From NCBI GenBank assembly GCA_037903475.1, contig JBAJFG010000587.1, forward strand, positions 434,001-498,000: 64,000 nucleotides of DNA. Reading direction: 5' to 3'. Below are positions 27,781-40,164 of the stretch, in pieces. The first letter of the stretch is position 1. The number at the start of each line of letters is the position of its first letter. The DNA is from Ancylostoma caninum (Eukaryota; Nematoda; Chromadorea; Rhabditida; Ancylostomatidae). Made by a program: the position numbers and the translations under genes. The notes beneath the pieces were generated by a model, which was given only the letters and a program-made list of their open reading frames with translations, was not told the origin of the DNA and searched no databases.

Positions 27781-28072
27781 AGTCATATTTGCATCGCAGA
27801 GAGCCACCTGGTCTACCGCGCCGCACCCCCCACGCGGCGCGGCAGTACAGCTGAGAGCAGATGTCCGGCGTTGCCGGTGTTAGTATTTTGCTCATGTTTT
27901 CAACCGTTTTCATTTTCATTTGTTTCCAATCCAAAAACGGTGATAAGATGAGCAAAACATCGACGCCGGCAATGCACGACAACCACAGCCCCCAGCTAGC
28001 CAGCCGCGTTGTGTAGATGATGCGCCGCGGCAAACCAGTTAGCGGTTTTCTGTGATGCAAAAATGCTTGACC
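27781..28072. mobile_element. MITE with GCCGCGCCG-rich interior, copy 1
   Basis: The left end TCATATTTGCATCGCAGAGA and the right end TCTGTGATGCAAAAATGCTT are inverted relatives, continuing into CTGGTCTACCGCG and its counterpart CGCGGCAAACCAG. Inside lie GCGCCGCACCCCCCACGCGG and paired TTTTGCTCAT/ATGAGCAAAA words. A second copy is at 54455-54685. Non-coding. Confidence 0.75.
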
Positions 28073-28369
28073 TACACTGTAAATTCTGATTAGGAATGGA
28101 AAAAGGGTTGATTTTGAAGGAAAGTGTGATTATAAAAATCGATCAGAGACGTAGTGGTGGTAAAGCGGTCATCGATTGCGCCAAACTACCATGGTACGAC
28201 CACAACGCAAGGAGATGCGTCGCGTGTTTTTTTCCGCCTATCTGCTCCTGCACATATAACATGACAATTGGAAGAGTTACAGTATTTTTTCCACGAAAGG
28301 GAAAAATTCCAAGAATTGCTGAGATCACTGGCAACAAATATTTTAAAAAACTCACCCAAACACATACAG

Positions 28370-28548
28370 TCATTCTCAAGAAGGTAGACGGATTCTGTGA
28401 TTGCAGGAACGCGGTAGGACCCGAGTGAGAGATGCTGAGAGAGCATGGTGGAAGTGAAAGGGTCGAGTAGGTCCCGACGTGATTCTGCGACCGTGACTAT
28501 ATGAAACCCCACGCGCAATCCGTCTATCTTTGCGACAAGAACTGTATA
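28370..28548. mobile_element. MITE with GATAGACGGATT termini, copy 1
   Basis: It begins near AGGTAGACGGATTCTGTGAT and ends GCGCAATCCGTCTATCTTTG, inverted relatives. The interior (GGACCCGAGTGAGAGATGCT and so on) is shared with a copy at 62505-62685. The minus-strand open frames across both copies resemble each other only because the DNA does. Confidence 0.7.
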
Positions 28549-28793
28549 TCTTGATTTCTGATAGTTTTTCACTTAATAAATGAAACAGTATCACCAAATC
28601 CCCGTTCGTTCAAGAAAAGGTCCCAAAACGAGCTCAACAGCTCCAGCAGCGATGCACTCTGCCTTGATACCAGTGCGGACTGGCCACTAAGAGGCTTTGC
28701 ATACGAAAATCACTGTTGCTGACTGAAATCGACTCGGGCGAACAGTCTCATGTAAACCTACAAATGCACTGATATCACTGAAATTCGACCAAA

Positions 28794-29318
28794 ATGACGG
28801 TTAACTACAATCTATCTGTGTCCACTTCGCGGCCATGGACGTTTATTATGCTTTTCTTCAGGTTTGTGGAACCTTTTTCTGGATTGTAGATATATGGTGT
28901 AGAAAAGTCCAGAACTTTTGTGCTGTTAATTTTGGTGAAGGACGAGTAATTTTGATGCATTTAACTAATTTCAGCATATAATTGCAAAGAGAACAATAAT
29001 GGACTACTTTTTATTCATTTATTCATTCTTTCATATTCAAGGCATAAAAATTTAAAAATTAAAGAATTAGGAATTAAAAATAATAAACGAGTCTATGATT
29101 ATCATTGTCTGTGATGATTCCTAATATTGTACGGTTCATTTCAGAAGTGATGATAGTTGAGCTTTTGTGCCAACTTTCTGTTTTGTTTCGTACCTCTCTG
29201 AAAACCACTCACTTTCACTTTCCTTCCCTAGTACCACTACAACTTATGGAACGGGCCAGTTTTGGTACAGCAGAGGGTTTTTATGCTTTCTATCCTTTAT
29301 GGTGTAGCACAACTCTAT

Positions 29319-29361
<43 letters not shown>

Positions 29362-32300
29362 TTCACTATCATCTCTGTCTTCTTCTGTTTTCTCTTTATT
29401 TGCATTAAGTGCACAAACGCACTTTTATTCTAATACTTACTCAAAAGCCATCTGGCACTTTTATATAAAAGAAAAATCTCAACTACTCGTCGCCAATGTG
29501 CAGCCGTGCAGCACAGAGAGTGCGTCTTTGACTTTGCCTGCAATTACGGCTGTAGCACGGCGTCGGCCGGTTGATTGACTGTTCGATCGATAGGAGGATG
29601 CGTCCAGACGGAGATTTTAGGAAGTGACAGTAGGAAAACATCAAAATGGAAGGAATCACGCCATATATACGTATTGGAACCTATTGAGCGAAAGTGTAAA
29701 AATGAGACTGAATCCGCTGACCAGCCGGCGACATCACGCCGCAGCCTTAATTGCGGACAAAGTCACAGATGCACTCTCTAACGTACCAAATTGTATGTAG
29801 TATCGTTTTTATATTAATGTTTCTTGATAGCCGCTGCACCCCAGGTGGAGTATAGCACCCGGCCAGCGATATCGACTCCGATCTCCATTGATTTTCTGCG
29901 CGACACGCAGCAGAAGCAACCGCCAATCGATATCCATCAAAATTAATGTCGCCTGGCGGTAGAGGTTGCGACGCTCCACATGGACTATGAAGGCAATCCC
30001 GGAGTTTTCAAACAGACTGAAAAAATAAAGAAAGAATCAAGAAATATAATACCATACTGATATTCGCCAAATTTTGTGTCATACCGTAGCCACTTTTCTG
30101 GTAAGACCACGAACTGAGGGATGAATGAATGTTGGGACTTTTGCAGTGCCGTTCCTATAACTTCCTTATATCTTTACGCTTGTCTTGTAGATGGAAAGGA
30201 TCCGTGTGGAAGGCCGTCTGGATCCAATACGTTATTTGGCTCGCATTATTTGGAATCGTTAGTGCTGTCTATCGTTTTGCGCTAACAGAATGGCAGAGGA
30301 GGTAAGTTATTTATATTTTTTGCTGCAAAAAAAAATTTAGGAATTCAAAAACTGATTCATGTAGATACAAACTTCTACGAACAAGAACTACTTTGCAATT
30401 ATTTTCCTTTTTTTTTTTGAGCATTTACTGCTCAAACTCTGAGGAAAACGCTATAATATTTAGGAATACCTATTAACTTTTTTTCAAAATTTGTAAATAT
30501 AGAAAACCATTACCATAACCCGTCGGTTACCTATCCGATCTTTTACTGTTTTAATGATTATTTTACCGTTGTTAGTTTCATTGATCTTACTCGTTCGTGC
30601 GTGTGTGTTTTTTTTATTATCATTCATGTGCGATGCACGTGCAATAAATGTTAAATGTTAACCAAATTTTCCTGGTTTTTTGCTTGCCCTCGCAACTTTT
30701 TCAGGAATCAGGGTAAGGATCACATTTCTATAAATTTGGATTCTGAAAAACCCCTTCGCTCCACACCTAAACATTAGGTTCTAGGTACTTTTCTGAGCGC
30801 CCTTCCTTTCTTTGATGAGATTAAACTTTAAACGACATATGAAACAAATAGCGAGGTTCAATAGTGAATTGTCCGAGAACAAAGGAAATTATCCTTTATT
30901 TGTTATCAATGATAAGTGCATCAGAAGAATGGATCATGAGATAGAGATTGAGATCATGAGATACCTGTCATTCAAGGCAAAATTAAGAGATGTTCATTGT
31001 ATTTGAATGTCGACTTATTGGACCTGAATTATCAAGGGAAACCAAGCCTAAATTTATTACTAGTTTATTATTTATTTCATTATTTTATTTATCATTAGTG
31101 TAACTTTTGGATATTATTTCACATAGATGGACATTAGCCTTAGGGATTTTTGAACATTTATTGAACATTTAGATACATAGAGGTTCGATGAATAGATGAA
31201 ATAATTTCATCAGCAATGGCAAGATCCATGGATATCCTCGGGAAAATTGTGATCTACCCGCCCCTACAAGATGGACGAGTTTTCCAGACAGAAATGGGCA
31301 TACATAGTCTAAGCGACTCATGTCAGCGATGACGAATAATAACGAACATAGCATTTAGCAGTGCATCTATTACGTTTCGCACGAAATTTACCCGAATTCT
31401 GAATGAATTGGAGGCCCATACTCCCTGGGAACGTCCAAGAGTCCCACAAAAACACAATTTTCTCCTAGAAATGATCAAAAAATCAGAAAAAAATGAACCT
31501 TACCTCAGCAGAGGGTGTGACTCACTCAAGGTGGCTTGAGACGCGCGCCTGAGCGTGGTGATGCAAATCGTATTCTCACCAGACCTGCGCGAATCATTAC
31601 GGTAACCAAAAACGGTCGTTAGTGCTTTCGGCGAGGGCAGAACGAGTTACACCGGAGAAGTTTCAGTAAGAACACTTGTAATTTTCTCTCAGCATGAACA
31701 GAATTTTTCCTGCGCACGCAACTCACACGCAGGATTTTCTCACGATTCAAAACTGGAGCAGTTTTTGGTTAATACAGCTGTCGCTCAAATATTTTTTTTT
31801 CATCAGAAACCAGTTAATTTCCCATATTCATGGGAAAGCCTAGATTTAAGTACGAAAAAATTCTGAGAAGGCGGGACTTTCGATTAGTTATCCGATTAAA
31901 GGCAGCACCCACAAAGATTTTCATCTCCGAGATAATCTTAAGTTCTCGATCATGACGAATGCTAATATTGGGATCAATTCTGTTGAAATGTACGAATTTC
32001 AAAAATGGTTTCTGATACCTTAAGTTTGCTGCGGTTGGACAAAATGGTCATGTAAGCAGGTTGGAGTAGGACGAAAAAAGATGATGTAGGGAGTTGTATC
32101 CGGCAAGTGCGCAGCCAAGTCCTGCGATTGGCTAGTTCCGTGAATTGACCAATCGCGGAGAACCATCGAGGTTTCCAGTTGAAACGCTGCGTAACCCTCC
32201 TATACCTTCTGTATAAACCCTGCTAATGTCCAAATGATTCAGAAGCGCAGATCCAGAAATCCGCTCTTCTTTCATCACAGGGCCTCAGAGTTATTTAAAC

Positions 32301-35300
32301 TTAAATGCACTATTACATATGACAAAATACAAATACAGTACTTTCCAATCATTCCCACAAAAACCTTGAACAGCGTGTCCTTTCCAGAGCGTTCACGGAC
32401 TTGGTGGACTTCACCAACTCTCGCCTCTCCTACATTCCACTGGATTTGATGCTCGGCTTCTTCGTGGCTGGAGTACTAAATCGTTTCTGGTACCTCTACA
32501 ATATCATTGGATTCATGGATAAGTGAGTACGCACGTCATAAGCCCGGAATGGAATTTCACGTAAAAATGAAATTTCCTGGATCTACGAGTTTTTAAACAA
32601 TTTTGTTGGATTTTCTCTTGAATGCGTGTTCTTTTCATGTTACCAGTACCTGTGTTTATGTTCAATTTTCTTCTGTTATTGATGTCCCATTGAGGATATT
32701 TTAATAAATAAATAAATCCTGGCAGTACGGACAGTTCAAAATGCCTCGTTTAGCATTGCCCTAATGACAGCTTTGTACGTTCGTGGTACATCTGAACGAG
32801 CTCGGCAGTACCGAAGGAACATCGTGCGCTACAGCCAACTTACACAGGTGACCAAACTTTATTCTTTTGGTTCTATTTTAGAAATAGCTATAGAATTAAA
32901 GGAAAAAATTTCAAAAAATCCTCCATTAGTTAAATACTGTTTATTTAATTGCTCATCTTCTAGTAGTTCTTGAACATCATCGAAACATCCTCTATTACGA
33001 AGAGACCTGTTTGGAATTGGCTAACCTTATTTACCTCTAATTCTTCTTGAAGCATTAAGTTGTCTGCTTCAGTCTGCTGATAGTCTGTTTGAAAATGGCT
33101 TTTTATTTCATTTACTTGTTCTGCTGTAGTTGAAGTGTAGCACATTGTGTCGCAGTCGCCAGCGCCATCGATCTTGATACGTATCGATTTTGCGCGGAGC
33201 GTCATCGCCGCAGCAGCCACCGGTAATCGATGCTTATCAAAACCAATGTCGTCTTGGCGATGATGATGGGGGGGGGGGTGTTATACCTCACGCCGAGTAT
33301 AGTGGCCCTCATCACCTTGATCCCATAGCTCTTCTATTTTTTTTTTCTAGGAATCACTCTGGATTTACCAACATTTTTGTCCCAGACAAAGTAAAATCCT
33401 TCCAGGTCCTTGTCTTTCGTGATCTCTCAATGCGATGTCGAAAACGTTTCCCAACATTGGATACGGTCGCTGCAGCGGGTTTGAACCACATTTTCTTGGG
33501 AAATTTGTTTCAAACTTCACGATTTTCTAAATACAGTACTCTGAATAAATTATTGAATCGTTTTCCATGACAAAATGGAATTTTATTCCTGGATTTCTAT
33601 GCTTTCAAGGATTCATGATGCCCCACGAGAAGGAAAACTTCGACGGTATACAGTACAACTACAACAAATACTTCCTCCCTTTCAACTGGGCATGGGCTCT
33701 GATCTACCGCGCTCGAATGGAAGGATTGATCGAGAGCGACTATTATGTCACTATCCTGTCGGAGGTGGATCGATACCTATATTTTCCACAGGACATCTAC
33801 AGCTGCTTAGGTTTGTTCGTACTTTTAGGAAGTTCGCAAATTCCGTACGGATCTCGCCTGGTTGTGTAACTACGACTGGGTCCCGCTGCCGATGATCTAC
33901 CCGACCATTGTTTGTCTGGCCGTTCATACTTACTTTCTAGTATGTGTGATTGCCAGACAATATGTGGAGGGGTCGAAATTTGAGAGTGACATGGTAGGTC
34001 AAAATTATTGATCAATACGTCTTGGAACCCCAATTTTATTGCCATTTTTTCACGAAATCTCTTCTAACAGTCTTATTTTTTTTCAATATTTTTTTTCAAT
34101 ACCTGTCTATATTTTTCAATCAATTTTCCTTTTCACTAAAACCCATGCGGAAATGAAGGTAAGTGAAATCTGCGTCTCTAACGCACCTACAGTATCTCAA
34201 ATATAACTATGCTATTATACTTCAGATCGACATGGTATTCCCGTTCATGACAAGCATCCAATTTGTTCTCTACATGGGCTGGCTCAAGTTAAGCGTTTCG
34301 ATCTGTTATTGGTCGACATGGGATGATAGCCAATAGGAGAGCGAGGACACGCCCACTCCCTTGGACAACCCTTAATGTGAAAATAAACCCGTATTTTTTA
34401 ATTCAGGTTGCCGAAGCCCTCCTTAATCCATGGGGTTTGGACGATGATGACTTTGAAACCAACGTGCTCATCGATCGAAACTTGGCGGTGGAATTTCCCA
34501 TAGGAATTTCTAGAAATTCTCAAGGAAGGTCGGATTTTGTTGCAGATGGGCCTGAAAATCGTCGACGATGGTTATGGTAAGACGCCAGAGCTTCGCAAGG
34601 ATGCGTTCTGGGACGATGAGTGGGTGCCGTTGTACTCGGAGGAGAGCGCGTGGGAGAAGAAGTACACGCAGCACGAGGGATCGTTAAGTCATATCAAGTT
34701 AGTTATTACCACCTGGATTCGTTTTAAACAAGGCAAAAGATCAGAGTTCAGTGATTTTCCCGGAATAGACCCTAAAGTACTAGGATTTCTCAATTTCTAT
34801 ATCATTCTTTCTCAAATTTTCCTGGGATGAGCAAATGATTCGTGGTCGTTCCCCAGGCTGGACCGCTCCGTTTCCCAAGTCCGGATGGTCCCACTGCACG
34901 AAACCGCTCCAAGCGGTAACACTTCACGTCGAAGGATGAGTTCCATAAGGGAGACGATCGTCCCAGTGAAACCGTAAGTTCTCAATGTATTTCGTTGTCT
35001 GTGCGGTGTTTTTAGAGTCCTAGTGGGAAAATTTCTGCAATTCCTGGGGAATTTCCTGGGAAAAACAAACTTTTATCTATACCAAGCCGTGGTTAACTTG
35101 TCTATAGATAAGGCAGTCCATGCCGCTGCAAAATATAGATATAGTCCCGAATTAGTCCCATATCGAAGACTCTAGAAGGACATATTCCTGTCCAGTCGGA
35201 CCTGAAGTGAAAATCGCCGTCAAATCGCATACGCATTCGTGACAGATGTCACGATAATCTTATGGCAGTTTTCCGTGCTGTTTCTTCCCGTTTTTTCATG

Positions 35301-38300
35301 CTGTAAAGTTCAGTTCCAGTCACACTACCATATGAAAAATAACTACAAATTCCTCAAGCTTGTGCTATCGCAGCGTTATCGTACCGCGATCAAAAATGAC
35401 GGATGCGACATGAAGTGCCTAATTCTGCTGAGAATTAGCTCCGTAGTGTAATAAGAGTAGTAATTAGAAGAATTAAAAGAGTCAATAGCAATTAGTGATT
35501 GAAGCAATTTTGTAACAAATGAAAGCAAAGTAAAAATCGAGCGGATTAAGATAAGAAATTGTGAGCTAAATAAAGTTAATAAATAGAGATGATTTGACTT
35601 TTTTCATATGCAAGACCGTTACTCTGTTGAGGAGTAAGAAAATATATATACGTACTTATGGCTGAATAATGACTATTTTCCCTCTTTCAGTGAAGAAACC
35701 ACTCGACGATCGTCCATAGCTCAATTCATCCGTTCCGCCTCTAAACTAAGCCTTCACACTGAAGGCAGAAAGGTATCGTACTCTCCCACTGCCCTGTCCT
35801 TTAATCACCTCCACCTTTCAGTTGTCAAAGAACTCGTCCACCCCGCACTTCCGCACCCAATCAGCTAAAGAGCCGTCGATGCGCATGTCCACCTGCAACA
35901 GCGGCGACGTACAGATCGCTCCGGCGCCCAACAGCGATCCGCGACTGTTCTCCGCGTCGCAGAGCGGCACGACGCTCGGTCGCGACGGCATCTCAACACC
36001 GGCGAGCGGCGAACTGTCGCGAGTGATGACGGACGAGAGCGCGATGCAGATGTTCGCGATTGGCGAGAGCGATTTTCGCATAGGTGAGCGATTATGGGAT
36101 TTGCAGCTGGTTGTACAGTGGCGTTTTATGTTGATCCTTGTGGAGTGACCAGGTAGGATCGCGTGACTCAGTGAGGAGGATTTTATCGCTGGAACCGGTT
36201 ACGGTCGTTGGTTGTTGTGTAAACAAGAACAATATCAGCTGTGACCTGAGAAGATGGGATTTGCATGCATATTATGTTGTTGTTTTCGCTGCAGACGCGA
36301 AAAATGCCGGTGTATTTTCCACGAAATCCAGGAAAATTTCAGTGTTTTCAGTGATCCCTATTGTTAGTACCTCCTGAATAATTTCTACCATACTAAAAGC
36401 GCCAAAAAGATGCAGGAATAGGGATTTCCTACCCGATTCGCAGAGAATTTGTGAAAATTCTCTGCATTTTCCACCCTGAGCGATCATTGGACCACCATCC
36501 CTTGAAATATGTAGCAACCAGGAATGGCAGAGAAAAAGAGCAACCTCTACGTCTCTGCCACCATATTTACCACTCTACTTTTACTTCGGCTCTATCGAAA
36601 GGAGAATTTGCATTTCGATGTCCAGGACATAATTTGTCGGAAACTTCTCAGCTATCGTGAAAATTGGAAGAAATTCACAATTCTCGTGGAAAATCGTGCC
36701 AGTACCACCTTTGTTGAAAGTCTACTGCTTTTTCAACGACTCCCCCCGATCCTAGATGAAATTTCCCCTGTATTCCGGGAATTTTACGTAATTTTAGAAC
36801 AGCAATCCAGAAAATGTAGATGGAAAACATAATGATGTTCTAGTTAATTTTGCCTCAATTTTCGGCATAATTTTTAGACCTACTGCTAATATCTTGCTGT
36901 GCGAATAGTCTGTTTTCCTGGAGACCCTTTCCTGGCGACCCTCACCCCTTTTTCAATCTAAACGACCATATCGATCCCTACGTCGATGTTGCACTGTATC
37001 GATCTTGTAAAGGCAGTTTTTTTCGGAAATCCAGGAATATCAAACCGCAGATTCCTCAGCTATCCTGAAATTATGAAGAAACCTGCCTTTGAGGAATTCG
37101 GAACGCGTCCAACATTCAAAAACGCTTACATGATTTGTAGTGACATACCAGTTATAGCAAAACTCGTGCATTCTGAGCCAGGATGTATTACATGAAGGAT
37201 TGGTGATCTCAAAACCGTAGGTATGATTACCCATGGGTAGCAGCTGAATGTAGACAACGTCACGTAAGAGCAAACATGCTAATGAGTGTCAAGCACTCAT
37301 GGGTAATCTCAATTACGCATCGGTCCCGAGTCAGCGCTAAGGCTGCAGGCTCTCCAAGAGCTTTCAAAGATAAGGCTTCAAGTGTTTCATGTTAGCGTCT
37401 CGAGTGAAATCCTGAAAAGTTAGGTCTAGTTCACTTAAACTGGTTGACAGCACAAGTGTATCTATTTTCTTTTATAGTATTTTCTCCTGTAGCACCTTAA
37501 CCCAACTGTGATTATCCTCCAAAAACGGCTTCATCCTGGAATTTCTCTTAGTTAGCATAAATGTGACCCACCAGGGCCCGGATGCGTCTTTGGGATTGCC
37601 CATGGTAAACATGTTGACGTATCCAAATTTACCATTTACCAGACATCCATCAACATGTTTACCCGCACATGGCGTTGTTTATACCCAGCTGCTACCCATA
37701 GATAATCGTAACCATGGGTATTATTACCTATGGGTTCACCTAATTAGACTTCCAGTAATGCATCTGGATCGAGTTGTTCAGAAACTGCTTATTCACTGTG
37801 AGCGTTCTAACACATTTCCACGATGAGTTTTTCTTCCAAAAACGAACCTTGCAGAAACATTCTCATGTTTCTTACCCGCTTGTGACCTTCGATTCCACAC
37901 TTTTCTTTTAGTTCACAAACAAAACATTCGCTCAATCACAAGACAGCTCGTTCTTCACGAATTTTTTCAGCAGAAGTGACGCCTGAAAGGGCACTCCTAG
38001 CACGTTCATGTGAATTTTCTCTCGAGAATTGTTGTTTTCACTGAGAGTATCTCCCTGCAGACGATCACGTCACTGACTCGTTTCTACGGTATTTCTTCGA
38101 AATTGTTTAAAGACCCTGCTGACCTTGTTCCGAGTGAAATTGGTGGTTTTATGGGATTTCTATGCAGATTCGCTAAGGTTTCGTCTCCTGTTGGTCTTTC
38201 ATAGGTGGCTGGCTACCTGTTCTTCTTTTAACGTTTTTTTTTTGGAATAGCTTATTCCTGGCATTTTCTGGCATTTGGGACCGGACAACACCAGAAAAAG

Positions 38301-38550
38301 ACTAAATTCCTGGATTTTCCGGATCTCTGGTCGCATTTCCTCGCTGGGCTCTCCAAAGGCTACAGTGCGCTACCAATATCCCTGTTTTTGTTGATACTGT
38401 ATCATTTCAGCGATGGAGTCACTCGAGACTGGTTCCGCAGCCGACGAGTCGTCGTCGGCCGCGGCCGCCCGTGCGGACGACGAGCGCTCGGACGGACGAG
38501 GGGGCGGCGCCGGAGGAAAACCAAGTCTCAAGTTCTCGTTCAGCACATAA
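28794..38550 (+). CDS. Bestrophin family calcium-activated chloride channel (14 exons)
   Basis: Pentameric anion channel of plasma or internal membranes. Exons: 28794-28861, 30191-30301, 32388-32522, 32754-32847, 33406-33478, 33610-33764, 33829-33993, 34226-34288 (end uncertain), 34407-34487, 34546-34697, 34857-34973, 35691-35772, 35822-36083, 38411-38550; about 565 residues. Family marks: N-terminal SRPWTF and RWKGSVWK, first membrane segment ([17 protein letters not shown]), pore neck [10 protein letters not shown] at residues 76-85, [53 protein letters not shown], and the calcium clasp [13 protein letters not shown] followed by [13 protein letters not shown] and [14 protein letters not shown]. 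The C-terminal 180 residues are polar and low-complexity, as usual for bestrophin tails. Odd points: Leu replaces the middle neck Phe (human Phe80), Leu precedes the Asp run, and exon 8 lacks a normal donor. Which worm paralogue it is cannot be told here. Confidence 0.95.
29316..29363. repeat. (ATTT)n microsatellite
   Basis: Twelve or so uninterrupted ATTT units lie in intron 1 of the bestrophin gene. The long open frame through it (29105-29578) is a by-product of the repeat. Confidence 0.97.
29832..29990. mobile_element. ATCGAT-core inverted-repeat element, copy 2
   Basis: Lies in bestrophin intron 1. Outer ends CCCCAGGTGGAGTATAGCAC and CGCTCCACATGGACTATG are inverted relatives. The interior has CGATATCGACTCCGATCTCC, CACGCAGCAGAAGC and AATCGATATCCATCAAAATT, matching the order in the other four copies. 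Confidence 0.75.
30302..32387 (+). other. Bestrophin intron 2 (2.1 kb)
   Basis: Flanking exons join in phase 2. No second gene was seen inside. It contains T-rich tracts and, at 32120-32165, a CGATTGG/CCAATCG palindromic patch (listed separately). Confidence 0.7.
32120..32165. repeat. CGATTGG ... CCAATCG short palindromic patch, copy 1
   Basis: TGCGATTGGCTAGTTCCGTG is followed by AATTGACCAATCGCGG; the arms GCGATTGG and CCAATCGC pair around a short loop. A related patch is at 53222-53266. Likely the centre of a small decayed inverted-repeat element. Confidence 0.5.
33132..33312. mobile_element. ATCGAT-core inverted-repeat element, copy 3
   Basis: Lies in bestrophin intron 4. The core has GCCATCGATCTTGATACGTA and TAATCGATGCTTATCAAAAC around CGCCGCAGCAGCC; the right end is CCGAGTATAGTGGCCCTC. 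A run of ten G (33269-33278) interrupts the right arm. Confidence 0.8.
37175..37326. mobile_element. MITE with CCGGATGNATC/ACCCATGG termini, copy 1
   Basis: Left end GAGCCAGGATGTATTACATG, right end ATTACGCATCGGTC preceded by CATGGGTAATCTCA. Internal GATTACCCATGGGTAGCAGC is shared with the other copies. Most degenerate of three copies. Confidence 0.6.
37576..37770. mobile_element. MITE with CCGGATGNATC/ACCCATGG termini, copy 2
   Basis: Left end GCCCGGATGCGTCTTTGGGA, then TTGCCCATGGTAAACATG. The interior has paired AACATGTTGAC and CATCAACATGTTTACCC words and CAGCTGCTACCCATAG. Right end CAGTAATGCATCTGGATC. Confidence 0.7.
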
Positions 38551-40040
38551 TACATCTAGTTATCCTTGCGTCTTTGTGTGTATGGGCCTTATCTCCCATT
38601 CCGAACGATAAAAACCGCTCAACTCGTTCTGCAGCTGTCGCAGGAGCTGCTGTTATTCTGCTGTCATTGTTGCTAATGTGATGAATCTTCACTTGTACTA
38701 GTCTCGTTGGACCGAGGCATCATGTTGTATTTGAAATGGGACTCTTCTAAGAAATGTTGTGCATTGTCTCCATACTTACACAATGCCTTCGCGACAAAGC
38801 CAGTACGATAGCAGCACTATTGAGCTAAATCGGCGGCACTGAATATGTTACGGTGATCAGTGGTTATTTCCTCGTATTTTTGCCAGTGAGCTGTCCTCTT
38901 TTCTGGACTTTTTGGATCAACCAGGTCCTCCTAGTCGAGTCACATATATTTTCAGCAGTTTTTCACCTATCACCTATTAAATATGCTGCATATGTGAAAT
39001 TCTAGAATTTCTGGGTCTTATTCACCACAAATTCCTCGAAACTCCTGTGATTATTCTTGTTATTTTTCTATCATAATACAAGAAAATATGCTATTTTAGA
39101 ACTTCATTGCTAGAACAATAATTGATGCTTTATTCTTAGAATAAAATTAGTCCAGAGAGAGGAGGGCTGTGAGTTCTCGAGAAAACGTTGTCCAATGTAA
39201 AAAAAAGAATAGAACAACTAAATCAATTGGAAACACTGGATAAAAATATAGAAATAATTATGGCCGTGACATCTCTGAGCTGAATAGCCGACAAATCATT
39301 TCTCACTCGTGTAATAGAAAATATTTTCTGGAAATTTTCTGGAAAAAATCGCTGTACAATGACTCCAGAATGACCTCCGATACATCAGTACCCATAGGGT
39401 CAATGCTTCTGGACTTTCTCTTTATTGAAAAGTTCAGTGCCGATTTTCTTGGACTTATCTGGGCTTGCATCGAGTGGTTTACTTTTTTTTGCTTTGTAAA
39501 TAATAAATTTCATTACTTCATCACTGCTAATATTGTTTACTTTCTTTGTCGTACTTACTACTATTTAATGAACTCATTATTATTAATTGAAGGATGGGTT
39601 AGGCTCCCACACAACTTAAGGGTACTATAGGCCCTGCATCGAACCATTTACCCGATGTGTTTTAGAGAGACCTTAGGCCAATGGCCTGAAAAGAATGCTG
39701 GCAGCGTTAGATAAAGAGCAAACCAATTAGGAGTTATCGATTTTTTAACTCCTAAGGATTCTTCACCGATATTTGCGCTTCCCTTTTTATATTTGCAGGA
39801 TCACGGAGCACCTTGTCAGTAGATTCCCTTGGAATCTTCTTTAACGACAACTTGAAGATTCAATAATTGGCGATTGTATCGGTAATTAGCATTGACGGAT
39901 GTAGAGAGGAGGGGGGGGGGTGAATTTTCAAAATCACTTTGTAAAATGGATAAGAAGTTTCGTATCAGCTTAGTTTTGACTACCTATTGTTATCATTATT
40001 TTTGAATGTTCAGTTTTGATCATGTGAATTTAAAATTGAA
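38551..40040. other. Bestrophin 3' flank
   Basis: A candidate polyadenylation signal AATAAA occurs at about 39140, roughly 590 bp after the stop codon. The rest is AT-rich without recognisable genes; a run of nine G lies near 39910-39920. Confidence 0.45.
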
Positions 40041-40164
40041 TTTTTATTAGCTCTATTCACAAAATTCCTTCCGTTCGGGCCCACAAAGCCGGCGGAGACC
40101 CCACTTTTTCCCACGCCTCCCCCTCCTCATCCCCTCTCCCACCCAGTTTCTGCGTCTGCCACTG
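40040..40164 (-). mobile_element. hAT-type MITE fragment, inverted copy
   Basis: The right end CTGCGTCTGCCACTGG is the inverse of the CAGTGGCGGACGCAG terminus of the intact copy at 57700-57978, preceded by GGAGACCCCACTTTTTCCCA, which corresponds to its GTGGGGTCTCCGCC. The other half is missing or too diverged to recognise. Confidence 0.7.

Larger units (their letters stand above)
36084..38410 (+). other. Bestrophin intron 13 (2.3 kb)
   Basis: Separates the last two coding exons, which join in phase 1. It carries two copies of one MITE family (37175-37326 and 37576-37770). No gene was recognised. Confidence 0.7.

Noticed and set aside
28186..28572. Two similar minus-strand frames at 28186-28572 and 62422-62778, suggesting a gene family
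   Set aside because: The similarity is confined to the shared inverted-repeat element; both frames run into unrelated flanks.
29105..29578. 157-codon plus-strand open frame
   Set aside because: Its length comes from the stop-free (ATTT)n microsatellite; it lies in bestrophin intron 1 and has no domain.
38370..38555. Minus-strand proline/serine-rich frame
   Set aside because: Shadow of the last bestrophin exon, which reads in phase on the plus strand to its stop.
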